Assembly (NCBI GenBank): GCA_003542935.1
Contig: DPJQ01000070.1
Location: forward strand, 1-13,240
Reading direction: 5' to 3'
Source: Lachnospiraceae bacterium
Lineage (GTDB): Bacteria > Bacillota > Clostridia > Lachnospirales > Lachnospiraceae
Length of the DNA: 13,240 nt
Positions 1-6,208 of this stretch are shown one piece after another. The notes under the pieces were generated by a model, which saw only the letters and a list, made by a program, of their open reading frames with translations, ran no database searches and had not been told where the DNA came from. The translations under genes and the position numbers were made by a program. Numbering within the stretch: the stretch's first letter is position 1; each line of letters starts with the position of its first letter.

Positions 1-1
1 C

Positions 2-70
2 GAGGAAAATACGACGGTTAAGAAAACCCAAAAATCCAAGAAAAAAGGACTTTTCGGATTGTTTAAGTAG
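2..70 (+). CDS. C-terminal end of an unidentified lysine-rich protein (partial)
   Basis: The reading frame is open from the window edge to a TAG stop and encodes 22 residues, ending in a lysine-rich tail and then GLFGLFK. The other two plus frames either stop early or give unconvincing peptides. A strong intrinsic terminator begins only six bases after the stop, as expected for the end of a real transcription unit. The fragment is too short to assign a family. Short basic C-termini of this kind occur in many clostridial proteins, so no function is offered. The start lies outside the window. Confidence 0.6.
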   Translation, partial: EENTTVKKTQKSKKKGLFGLFK

Positions 71-76
71 TTAAGC

Positions 77-124
77 AAAGACCTGCCGCTATGGGGGGAT
101 ATGTTCCCGGTGCGGCAGGTCTTT
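77..124. terminator. Bidirectional intrinsic terminator between convergent genes
   Basis: A perfect 13-bp inverted repeat (AAAGACCTGCCGC at 77-89, its complement at 112-124) encloses a 22-nt loop. On the plus strand the stem runs into a T-rich tail (CTTTTCTT). On the minus strand the AAAG side supplies a shorter U-run. It sits six bases after the stop of the plus-strand gene ending at 70 and seven bases after the stop of the minus-strand URO-D gene, so it can serve both. Confidence 0.9.
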
Positions 125-131
125 TCTTACA

Positions 132-1385
132 TTAATATTTCCCGTATTTCTCCAGCGTCTCAAACAGCGCGTCCATGTTCTCGGGTTTACTGTTTTCAAG
201 GCAGCCATTGAAATCGAAAACATAGCCGCCGCCGGGCATACAGTCATCCAGAAGCCGTTTGGTCTGTTCGACGACTTCTTCTTTTTTGCCAAATTCCATC
301 AAAGCTATGGGCAGGTTACCGCTGATGCAGGCTGTGCCGCCCAGCACCCGCTTGGCCTCTTTCATGTCCACATTTTCGAAATGGTAGAGTACCTTACCCT
401 TCGGCACGTCGGTCAGTTGTTCCAGACGGGTATTGTAGGGGCCCTCCGTGTAGATGAGCGGCGTCACGCCCCACTCGATCAGGGCCATCATGATCTTTTT
501 CAGCGGCTTCCAGTACAGGCGCTCGTACTGCTCGGCGTTCATAAAACCGTCCATGGCCTTGTGCAGCGGGAAGAAGACGCGCTTCACCGGCATATCCGCG
601 AAACGCAGATACTGCAGTGCCTGGATCTGCTGGTCGGCAAACAGGTCGCAGGCCTGTTCTATGTATTCCTGCATGTCTTCGTCGGTCAGATCTTCGAAGA
701 TGCCCATGGTGCCGCGGAAATAATCGCCCAGGATGTCGTAGGGAGCCTCGGAGATACCGCTGATCATGCCGGGGAAACCCAGCTCGGCAAGCTGCTGCAT
801 ATATTTTCCGGTGGCGGCCCCGGCTTTGGCATCCTCCTCGCCGATCTTTGCCAGAAGCCGGAACGCTTCCTGGGCCTCCGGATTATAGAAAGGCGAGAGC
901 ATGCCGGTGCTTAAGACCACGGTGGGCGTCAGGCTGAGGCCGGCCAGCCCTTTCAGCGTGGGATAAGCCCGGGGGATATATTTGCGGATCATAAAACCGG
1001 TGAAATCGTTTAGCATCTCCGGATATTCTTCCGGTGTCATGAATTCCCGCTCAATGACCTGGTGGGAACTGTAATCGGAGACGATGGTGCCGGGTTTTCC
1101 GGGCCAGTCGATCATCTGGGAGTCGGCCAGCTCGTTGGCCCGCCCGCTGGTGAACCCGGAGAAGGTATGCACGTCACACAGGGGATGCTCCGCAAAGAAT
1201 TTGACGGCTGCTTTCCCGGCTTTCTCATAATCATAGTAGATATCCCTGTAGCTGGAGCCGTTGCACCTCTGCACGTAAGAGGCGAAAAAAGCGAACACCG
1301 GCACCCGGTCAGGCGTTCCCAGGGCGATGGCCGTCTCCATGCGGTTTATCCGCTCCGCAAACAGTTTGGCAGTTTTGTCATCCAT
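132..1385 (-). CDS. Uroporphyrinogen decarboxylase (URO-D) family protein, corrinoid methyltransferase-like
   Basis: Predicted cytoplasmic protein of 417 aa. The family includes heme-pathway HemE and the zinc methyltransferases MtaA, MtbA and CmuA, which move methyl groups between corrinoid proteins and thiols such as coenzyme M. In anaerobic clostridia without a full heme pathway, such proteins are usually placed in methyl transfer or demethylation. Visible family signs are an N-terminal RVPVF segment (near residue 27), a GTACISGNLP segment (near 348-357) and a C-terminal NGCLENSKPEN motif with Cys395. At the place where MtaA-type enzymes carry His-x-Cys for zinc, this protein has Tyr-Thr-Glu-Gly (312-315), so metal binding may differ or be absent. 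The start chosen is ATG 1385, preceded by AAGGAGG and an 8-nt spacer. The frame is open 28 codons further upstream, but those have no ribosome binding site. It is divergent from a PucR-type regulator, its likely controller. The substrate is unknown. Confidence 0.88.
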   Translation of the reverse strand: MDDKTAKLFAERINRMETAIALGTPDRVPVFAFFASYVQRCNGSSYRDIYYDYEKAGKAAVKFFAEHPLCDVHTFSGFTSGRANELADSQMIDWPGKPGTIVSDYSSHQVIEREFMTPEEYPEMLNDFTGFMIRKYIPRAYPTLKGLAGLSLTPTVVLSTGMLSPFYNPEAQEAFRLLAKIGEEDAKAGAATGKYMQQLAELGFPGMISGISEAPYDILGDYFRGTMGIFEDLTDEDMQEYIEQACDLFADQQIQALQYLRFADMPVKRVFFPLHKAMDGFMNAEQYERLYWKPLKKIMMALIEWGVTPLIYTEGPYNTRLEQLTDVPKGKVLYHFENVDMKEAKRVLGGTACISGNLPIALMEFGKKEEVVEQTKRLLDDCMPGGGYVFDFNGCLENSKPENMDALFETLEKYGKY

Positions 1386-1389
1386 AATG

Positions 1390-1416
1390 TTTTCCTCCTT
1401 GAAAAAATTTTCCTCC
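1390..1416 (-). promoter_or_regulatory. Tandem Shine-Dalgarno-like repeat before the URO-D gene
   Basis: On the minus strand GGAGGAAAA occurs twice, at 1408-1416 and 1390-1398, exactly 18 nt apart. The nearer copy has the correct spacing to ATG 1385. The farther copy has no start codon behind it. It may act as a ribosome standby site or be a chance duplication. Confidence 0.5.
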
Positions 1417-1441
1417 GCAGAATTATTAACTGATGATAGAC

Positions 1442-1470
1442 AGTATAGCGGCGTTTCGACAAAAATCACA
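1442..1470 (-). promoter_or_regulatory. Candidate promoter of the URO-D gene
   Basis: On the minus strand a good -10 box (TATACT, 1447-1442) stands 17 nt after a poor -35 match (TGTGAT, 1470-1465). Transcription would start near 1435, giving a leader of about 50 nt. The weak -35 would fit a promoter that needs an activator such as the divergent PucR-type protein; that link is inferred. Confidence 0.45.
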
Positions 1471-1481
1471 GCCGCCGTTTG

Positions 1482-1510
1482 TTGTTATTTTGGTTTCTTC
1501 ATGCTACAAT
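1482..1510 (+). promoter_or_regulatory. Promoter of the PucR-type regulator gene
   Basis: TTGTTA (1482-1487), a 17-nt spacer and TACAAT (1505-1510) form a sigma-70/SigA-type promoter. The start point would be near 1517, about 36 nt before ATG 1553. The -10 box lies inside the palindrome at 1503-1517. Confidence 0.65.
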
Positions 1511-1517
1511 ATGTAGC
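1503..1517. promoter_or_regulatory. Candidate operator palindrome over the regulator's -10 box
   Basis: GCTACA (1503-1508), ATA, TGTAGC (1512-1517) is a perfect 6+3+6 inverted repeat. It covers the -10 box and the likely start point of the regulator gene. A dimeric regulator bound here would block its own transcription. That the PucR-type product is the ligand is an inference from position. Confidence 0.45.
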
Positions 1518-1552
1518 GTACAAAACAGTGATAAAAGCCGGTGGAGGAAAAG

Positions 1553-3097
1553 ATGGAAATTACTGCGGAAATGCTGTTTTACCGGTTGTCAAAAAGATAT
1601 GCGCTATTGCGGGAAGTGGTGGGGACTCCGGGCTTGGAGGTCAGGGACATATGCCTTTGGAGGGCCGGGGAGCCTTTCGGAGAAGACGGCGTTCTTTATT
1701 TGCTGAGAAGCGGAGAAATCCCGGTGCGGATCCCGGCCCGTGGGCCCGGAATGTTCTTTTTCTGCGGTCCCGGTGCAAAGGCTTCTTCGGAACTTTTGCA
1801 GGAGGATACCTACGCCGTTCTGGCGGAGGAGATATCCCCGGATCTCCTGCAGACGGAGTGCCTGAAGGTATGCAACGAACTGATGCGCTGGGACGCCCGG
1901 TTTTTTGAGGCTGTTATCCACAGGGAGGAGGCCCGGAAGGTCATGGCCTGGGGGCAGGATATGCTGGATTGGGCGTATGCAGTCATCGATGTGGATTTTA
2001 ATAATCTGTACAGTACGCCGGACTACAGGATTCTCGTAAATACAAAAGCGGATTATATTCCCCGCGAGGTGGCACTGGCGCTGATGATGAATCCGGATTT
2101 TCACGCGGTGGCGGAGCTCAGGGAGTCCTTCTATTATTTTGAGGAATACAATGGCTACGATGCGCTGTGCGGAAATATATTTTTGAACGGCTCCTATTGT
2201 GCGCGGGTGGTGATGTATGTCGGTGGAAAGGGAAGCAGGATTCCGGCCGGGGCCAGGGCAATTTTTGAACGGTTTACCGCTCATCTGGAAGAACTGTTCG
2301 CCTGCAATCCGGATCTCATCGGCGGGGATGCCAGGGATCAGCTCCATCATCTGTTTCAGGCATTGGCAACCGATGAGAAGCCGGATCCTTCTTTCCGGTC
2401 GGCGGTTTTGAAGAAAGTGGGATGGAAACAGAATGATCTGTACACGGTCATTAAGCTGCGTTTTTACGAGGCCGCCGGCTGGAATACGCAGCTTGCGACT
2501 ACGCTGCCCTATCTGATCCGGGAACTGGAAGAAGAGTGGCCCAATTCCTGCGCGGTTATGGACGGTCTGGCGGTCTTTTGGGTCATCAATATGAGTCTGT
2601 CGAAGGCCGATACGGATCAGCACAGTTTTCATCAGCGGGTGGCTTCTTTTGTCCGCGACCATGTCTGCAATGCCGGTATCAGTTCACGGTTCTGCGATTT
2701 TTCCCTGGTTCCTTATGCCGTCCGGGCGGCGGATGTGGCCCTTCGGATCGGGCAGACGAAGCATCCGCATTTCTGGTATTATCTGTTTGACGATTACCGG
2801 CTGGAGTATATGCTGGGAAAGGTGCGGGAGGAGCTGCCGGATTCCATACTTTGTCATCCGGCAATGACACGGCTCACGGTCTATGATGGGGAGCACCACA
2901 CGGAGCTGTCGAAAACGCTGCGGGCCTATCTTGAATGCAATCTGAATATGACGGCCGCCGCCGGGCAGCTTTATATCCACCGGACGACTTTCTGCCGCCG
3001 CATGGACCATATCCGTCGGCTGACCGGGCTGGACACAGCAGATCCGGATACCATATTAACATTACTGTTGTCTTATCGATTGTATGCACCGGAATAG
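1553..3097 (+). CDS. PucR/CdaR-type helix-turn-helix transcriptional regulator
   Basis: Predicted cytoplasmic DNA-binding protein of 514 aa. The last ~62 residues (from about 452) match the PucR C-terminal HTH (HTH_30): a helix with ending LRAYLECNLN, then MTAAAGQLYIHRTTFCRRMDHI, then a leucine-rich terminal helix. This is the Fis-like fold typical of PucR and CdaR. The long N-terminal and middle parts show no recognisable enzyme or sensor motif and would hold ligand-sensing and dimerisation regions. ATG 1553 is chosen because GGAGG ends five bases upstream. An in-frame GTG at 1541 overlaps that ribosome binding site and is unlikely. The gene is divergent from the URO-D gene, an arrangement that suggests local control and autoregulation. 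No clear terminator follows. Confidence 0.85.
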   Translation: MEITAEMLFYRLSKRYALLREVVGTPGLEVRDICLWRAGEPFGEDGVLYLLRSGEIPVRIPARGPGMFFFCGPGAKASSELLQEDTYAVLAEEISPDLLQTECLKVCNELMRWDARFFEAVIHREEARKVMAWGQDMLDWAYAVIDVDFNNLYSTPDYRILVNTKADYIPREVALALMMNPDFHAVAELRESFYYFEEYNGYDALCGNIFLNGSYCARVVMYVGGKGSRIPAGARAIFERFTAHLEELFACNPDLIGGDARDQLHHLFQALATDEKPDPSFRSAVLKKVGWKQNDLYTVIKLRFYEAAGWNTQLATTLPYLIRELEEEWPNSCAVMDGLAVFWVINMSLSKADTDQHSFHQRVASFVRDHVCNAGISSRFCDFSLVPYAVRAADVALRIGQTKHPHFWYYLFDDYRLEYMLGKVREELPDSILCHPAMTRLTVYDGEHHTELSKTLRAYLECNLNMTAAAGQLYIHRTTFCRRMDHIRRLTGLDTADPDTILTLLLSYRLYAPE

Positions 3098-3186
3098 CCG
3101 GCTTATGTCGAAATGACTTAAAAAACATAAAAAAGAAAAATTTTTTGGATATTTCGCATAAAAATTCCTTGAGAAATTTCCTTTTC

Positions 3187-3215
3187 TTGCCGAAATTAAT
3201 TAAATGGGATAAAAT
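3187..3215 (+). promoter_or_regulatory. Promoter of the DUF6273 secreted protein gene
   Basis: TTGCCG (3187-3192), a 17-nt spacer and TAAAAT (3210-3215) fit a SigA-type promoter in a very AT-rich stretch. The start point would be near 3222, giving a leader of about 30 nt before the coding start. The gene can therefore be transcribed independently of the upstream regulator gene. Confidence 0.6.
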
Positions 3216-3235
3216 AGAAATCATATCTACGAACC

Positions 3236-3263
3236 AGGAGGAATAATGCGGGATGAAAAGTAA
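3236..3263 (+). promoter_or_regulatory. Ribosome binding site with an overlapping five-codon ORF
   Basis: AGGAGG (3236-3241) lies 11 nt before ATG 3253, a long spacing, but only 4 nt before an out-of-frame ATG at 3246. That ATG opens a five-codon ORF (MRDEK, stop at 3261-3263) that overlaps the start of the main gene. The main frame has a stop at 3244-3246, so ATG 3253 is the only plausible start of the secreted protein. The mini-ORF could tune translation of the main gene or be accidental. Confidence 0.4.
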
Positions 3264-5031
3264 AAAAGCGAGGCGGGCCGGGCGATCGGTGGCATCTCTG
3301 TGCATGGCGCTGCTGATGTTACTGACGGTGGAGGTCTTTCCGGTAAAAGCGGAGAATGTGGTGATCAGGGAGCCGCAGATAGTGACGGACACAAGTATGG
3401 CGGCGGGGATCAAAGCGACCTGGGATTGCGTGTGGTTTGGCAGTTATCCCCAGACCGAGGTGACCGCCGCGGACGGGGCGATTTATACAAAGCTGCAAAA
3501 CGCGGGCGGCTGGGATGTCAATGCAGATGTGGTCATTGACGGGGTGAAGTACAGGCGGAAAAAGAAAAGCGACGCGGTGGCCACGAATGATGATAACGTA
3601 TGGCGGGATACGTATTCCTGGCCGGATTCGAACACTTACCACTATTTCCGACATGAACCGATTAAGTGGCGGGTACTTAGTACGAATGGCAATTATCTTC
3701 TTCTTGCCGATAAAAGTTTAGACGCCCAGAGAGGAAATGAAGGGAGCGACCGTTCTTTTGCGTGGGATACATGCACACTGAGAAGCTGGCTGAACGGCTA
3801 TGATGCCGGACAGAATAAGTATGGCAGAGACTATACCAAACATAATTTTGTCGACAGCGCTTTTTCCGCGGAGGAAAAAGCGGCGGTTGTGACGGCTTCG
3901 ATTCCCCATAATCAGAAGATTAACTGTGAAAATAACCGGGTATCTATCCAGGGGCAGTATGAGACGCAGGAACAGATATTTCTTCTCACCGTGGAAGATG
4001 TCGGTGAAGGGGATCTGCCGGTCACATACGGATTCCACACGGGACAAAAGGAAGAGGGGCATACGCCGGACGAAGGGCGTGTCTGCTCGCTGTCTGATTA
4101 TGCCCGTGCCATGGCAGGAGGTACCCGGCCGTGGCGTCTTAGGAAATGTGTATGGCATGGATCGGCATCAGAAGGGTATCCCGAGTTATGGACTGTAGAG
4201 GTAGATGGGCATATAACTTATAGAAGGATGGCAGAAGCTCTGGGCGTCAGGCCTGCACTATATCTGGATTCCACCGCCCTGGAACGGTACAGCTATGCGG
4301 GAACAGTCTGCTCGGACGGCACCGTGAATGAGAAAAATATCCCGATGGCACAGCCATCCACCGGTGATAACACAAACACAGGCGGCAACGCGGGCAGCAA
4401 CGGAGACAACGCAGGCGGCAGCAACTCCAACAATGAGGCCGGCACAGGCGGCAATGGAACCGGCCAGCCGGGTGACCGGAAGCAGGATCCGTCTTTTGCA
4501 TATACAAAGACCTATAATAAAGTGTATGGGGATAAGCCCTTTGCACTGCAGGCAAGACTGAAAACAGGAGACGGTTCTCTATACTACAAAAGTTCCGATA
4601 CAAAAGTGGCGTCCATTAGCGGCGAGGGGAAGGTGACGATCAGGGGTACAGGGATCTGTACGGTCACGGTCGGCACAAAAGAGACGGAAAAGTATAATGG
4701 GCGGAGCGTGAAAGCCACCATACAGGTGCGACCGAAAAGAGCCGCACTCAAGGCGCTGAACCCGGGCAAAAAGCAGCTGAAAGCTACCTGGAAGAAGGAC
4801 GCGATGGCGGACGGGTACCAGATCCAATGCGCAACCAATAAAAAATTTGGCGGGAAAACGGCAGTGACGGTTAAGAAAAATAAGACGGTATCCCGGACAA
4901 TCAAAAAGCTGAAGAAAGGGAAGCGATATTATGTGCGGGTGCGTTCTTACAAAAAAGTGAAGTCGGACGGGAAAACCCAGATGCTGTACGGCGCGTGGTC
5001 GAAGGTAAGTTTGAGTAAAAAAATCAAATAG
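3253..5031 (+). CDS. Secreted DUF6273 protein with Ig-like and FN3-like C-terminal segments
   Basis: Predicted exported protein of 592 aa. Residues 1-33 form a signal peptide: a basic start, a hydrophobic core around SLCMALLMLLTV, and a VKA cleavage site. Residues ~56-348 match DUF6273, a domain common in Firmicute surface proteins. Hallmarks are WFGSYPQTEV, PIKWRVLS, LRSWLNG, the FSAEEKA segment and the closing GVRPALYLD. A Gly/Asn/Ser-rich linker spans ~368-408. An Ig-like segment follows (~412-497, with KVASISGEGKVTIRGTGICT-type repeats of bacterial Ig folds). A lysine-rich FN3-like segment ends the protein (~498-592, with YQIQ and KGKRYYVRVRSYKKV). There is no LPXTG motif or C-terminal membrane helix, so retention on the wall, if any, would be non-covalent, perhaps through the basic tail. 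The molecular function of DUF6273 is not known to me. Confidence 0.87.
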   Translation: MKSKKARRAGRSVASLCMALLMLLTVEVFPVKAENVVIREPQIVTDTSMAAGIKATWDCVWFGSYPQTEVTAADGAIYTKLQNAGGWDVNADVVIDGVKYRRKKKSDAVATNDDNVWRDTYSWPDSNTYHYFRHEPIKWRVLSTNGNYLLLADKSLDAQRGNEGSDRSFAWDTCTLRSWLNGYDAGQNKYGRDYTKHNFVDSAFSAEEKAAVVTASIPHNQKINCENNRVSIQGQYETQEQIFLLTVEDVGEGDLPVTYGFHTGQKEEGHTPDEGRVCSLSDYARAMAGGTRPWRLRKCVWHGSASEGYPELWTVEVDGHITYRRMAEALGVRPALYLDSTALERYSYAGTVCSDGTVNEKNIPMAQPSTGDNTNTGGNAGSNGDNAGGSNSNNEAGTGGNGTGQPGDRKQDPSFAYTKTYNKVYGDKPFALQARLKTGDGSLYYKSSDTKVASISGEGKVTIRGTGICTVTVGTKETEKYNGRSVKATIQVRPKRAALKALNPGKKQLKATWKKDAMADGYQIQCATNKKFGGKTAVTVKKNKTVSRTIKKLKKGKRYYVRVRSYKKVKSDGKTQMLYGAWSKVSLSKKIK

Positions 5032-5032
5032 A

Positions 5033-5188
5033 CCTTCCGGATGCAATCCACCACTGACTACGGTGGCCCAACCGGTGAGACAGATCAGCAGATGTGCCGT
5101 GAAGATTCTTATGGATAGATTTCAAGGTAACAAGGTACATGAGAATGTATTCCTGCAGCCCCACATTGTTGAGCGGGAATCCTGTTAA
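5033..5188 (+). pseudogene. C-terminal remnant of a LacI-family transcriptional regulator
   Basis: In one plus frame this stretch encodes about 51 residues that match the conserved end of LacI/GalR repressors: PPLTTVAQPV, then an AVKILMDRFQG helix, then V-L-P and ending IVERESC before TAA at 5186-5188. CcpA and PurR end in the same pattern (P-x-LTTV-x-QP ... R-x-S). The DNA-binding domain and most of the sugar-binding core are missing. The frame abuts the stop of the DUF6273 gene, which is in another frame, and has no start or ribosome binding site. It is best read as what is left after deletion or replacement of a lacI-type gene. Its stop overlaps the stop of the convergent amidohydrolase gene. 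Confidence 0.78.
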
Positions 5189-6045
5189 ATGCAGTGAAAC
5201 GGAAACAACAGTTTTTCGGCGTTTCCGCCCAGGATGGCCGTGCATTCCTCCGGTGTGAATTCCGATCCCATGAGAATCTCTACAGCTTCCTTCTGGTCGC
5301 TCCAGGGGCTGTCGCTGCCAAAGAGTACGCGCTCGCAGCCGTGTCTGCGGATGATGCGGCCAAACTGTTCCGGTGAGAGAGTCCGGCTCTCATCCTGCGT
5401 GCGGCAGGTATCCGCCGCGGGCCGGATGGGCGTGACCGTGAAGGAAGTGTCCAGCCACACCGGCGCCCCGGCCAGATGCTGTTCCACCTCATCCCAGCAT
5501 CGCCAGCCGCCCATGTGGGCCAGCACCAGCTTATCGGGTTTTACCGTATCCAGGACGGCCAGGATGTGCTCCGGTACAGCCTGGCTGCCGTCGGGAAAGC
5601 TGATATCATAGCCGGCGTGGGTGACGACGATCAGGCCGTTTTCACAGGCGCAGTCGATGATGCGCATGTAGCGGATATCGTCGAAGTCCGTCTGCTGGTA
5701 CACGGGATGAAGCTTGATGCCCCGGATACCGTTCTTCGCCAGGTTTCGCAGGATCTGACGGTAGTCGGTGTTGTCCGGGTGGATGCCGCCGAAGGAGACC
5801 AGGCCGGTCTCCCTGTGATGGTCGTTGGTCTCTATGGCTACCCGGTTGATGGTTTCCGTCTGTCCCGGGCGGGTGGCCACCGGGAGGATCACCGAGAAAT
5901 CGATACCGGCCCGATCCATGGAAGCCCTAAGCCCGTCCGCCGTGCCGTCGGCATAGCTGGCTGTGCGGGCGCTTTTTTCTAATTTAGCAATGGTCCGTGC
6001 CGCAATGGCTTTCGGAAATGTATGGGTGTGAAAATCAATGCGCAT
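5185..6045 (-). CDS. Amidohydrolase family metal-dependent hydrolase (Amidohydro_2 type)
   Basis: Predicted cytoplasmic TIM-barrel hydrolase or decarboxylase of 286 aa, a typical length for the Amidohydro_2 group (relatives include ACMSD and 4-oxalomesaconate hydratase-type enzymes). The metal site is complete by eye: HTH at residues 6-8 (FHTHTF), GIKLHP with Lys111 and His113, VVTHAG with His143, LAHMGG with His177 and FGSDSPW with Asp245. The substrate cannot be read from sequence. The start is ATG 6045, preceded by AGAGGA at 7 nt. An in-frame ATG eight codons upstream (6069) lies next to the terminator hairpin and lacks a ribosome binding site. The gene is preceded by its own promoter and an attenuator-like leader. 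It converges on, and overlaps by a stop codon, a LacI-family remnant that may once have belonged to its regulator. Confidence 0.88.
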   Translation of the reverse strand: MRIDFHTHTFPKAIAARTIAKLEKSARTASYADGTADGLRASMDRAGIDFSVILPVATRPGQTETINRVAIETNDHHRETGLVSFGGIHPDNTDYRQILRNLAKNGIRGIKLHPVYQQTDFDDIRYMRIIDCACENGLIVVTHAGYDISFPDGSQAVPEHILAVLDTVKPDKLVLAHMGGWRCWDEVEQHLAGAPVWLDTSFTVTPIRPAADTCRTQDESRTLSPEQFGRIIRRHGCERVLFGSDSPWSDQKEAVEILMGSEFTPEECTAILGGNAEKLLFPFHCI

Positions 6046-6072
6046 GGCAGGTTCCTCTGTACAAATCAATCG

Positions 6073-6113
6073 AAAAAATAACCGCCCTCTTCCCCAGGTT
6101 GCGGTTATTTTTT
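6073..6113 (-). terminator. Intrinsic terminator upstream of the amidohydrolase gene
   Basis: AAAAAATAACCGC (6113-6101 on the minus strand) pairs perfectly over 13 bp with GCGGTTATTTTTT (6085-6073), with a 15-nt loop and a six-U tail inside the stem end. It can end transcripts from the PotD gene. It also lies between the amidohydrolase promoter and its start codon, which makes attenuation possible. The symmetric A/T ends let it work on both strands. Confidence 0.88.
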
Positions 6114-6125
6114 GCAGCTAATATG

Positions 6126-6150
6126 GGACTGACCGCTTATCGGTAGTGCC
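6126..6150. other. Bulged hairpin between promoter and terminator
   Basis: Three short stems stack with a single bulge on each side: ACCG (6132-6135) with CGGT (6141-6144), ACT (6128-6130) with AGT (6145-6147), and GG with CC at the base; G6131 and G6148 are unpaired. The loop is five bases. On the plus strand it is followed by six T, resembling a terminator, but no plus-strand gene precedes it. As the 5' structure of the minus-strand leader it makes more sense. Confidence 0.5.
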
Positions 6151-6163
6151 TTTTTTCGTTTTC

Positions 6164-6192
6164 ATTTTAACAAACATGCACAGATTTGTCAA
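6164..6192 (-). promoter_or_regulatory. Near-consensus promoter upstream of the amidohydrolase leader
   Basis: On the minus strand a perfect TTGACA (6192-6187), a 17-nt spacer and TAAAAT (6169-6164) form the best promoter in the window. It lies in the 163-bp gap between the PotD stop and the amidohydrolase start and points to the amidohydrolase. The predicted start point is near 6157. Confidence 0.75.
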
Positions 6193-6208
6193 ACGGGAAT
6201 ACACTGTT

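Larger units (their letters stand above)
6046..6157 (-). ncRNA. Attenuator-like 5' leader of the amidohydrolase gene
   Basis: Transcription from the promoter at 6192-6164 would begin near 6157 and run ~112 nt to the start codon. The leader has, in order, a bulged hairpin (6150-6126), a short linker, a perfect 13-bp intrinsic terminator (6113-6073) and the ribosome binding site. GCGGT in the 3' arm of the first hairpin (6136-6132) is complementary to ACCGC in the 5' arm of the terminator (6105-6101), so the two could be alternative structures. No known riboswitch consensus was recognised. Alternatively, promoter and terminator define an ~85-nt small RNA with occasional read-through. Confidence 0.5.

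Noticed and set aside
1386..1469. Upstream start (ATG 1469) for the URO-D protein
   Set aside because: The extra 28 residues do not resemble the family, there is no ribosome binding site, and the predicted promoter and the strong AAGGAGG site lie inside the extension.
1604..2662. 352-codon open frame on the minus strand opposite the PucR-type gene
   Set aside because: It is antisense to a well-supported gene, its translation has no recognisable domain and is rich in His, Pro and Arg as expected from a shadow frame, and there is no ribosome binding site.
3098..3180. AT-rich stretch after the PucR-type gene as a terminator
   Set aside because: There are A and T runs, but the only stems found are 3-4 bp with poor geometry; no convincing hairpin precedes a T-run.
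4360..4480. Gly/Asn/Ser-coding repeats in the DUF6273 gene as a CRISPR-like or tandem DNA repeat
   Set aside because: The DNA is low in complexity but has no fixed repeat unit or spacing; it simply encodes a flexible linker.
4579..5046. 155-codon minus-strand frame opposite the end of the DUF6273 gene
   Set aside because: Shadow of the Ig-like and FN3-like coding region, with no ribosome binding site and no family resemblance.
5024..5245. 73-codon minus-strand frame across the LacI remnant
   Set aside because: The plus strand of the same stretch matches the LacI C-terminus; the minus frame also runs through the end of the amidohydrolase gene in another phase.
6118..6165. 15-codon minus-strand ORF (MKTKKGTTDKRSVPY) as a possible leader peptide
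   Set aside because: Its ATG overlaps the -10 box of the predicted promoter and lies upstream of the expected transcription start, and it has no ribosome binding site.
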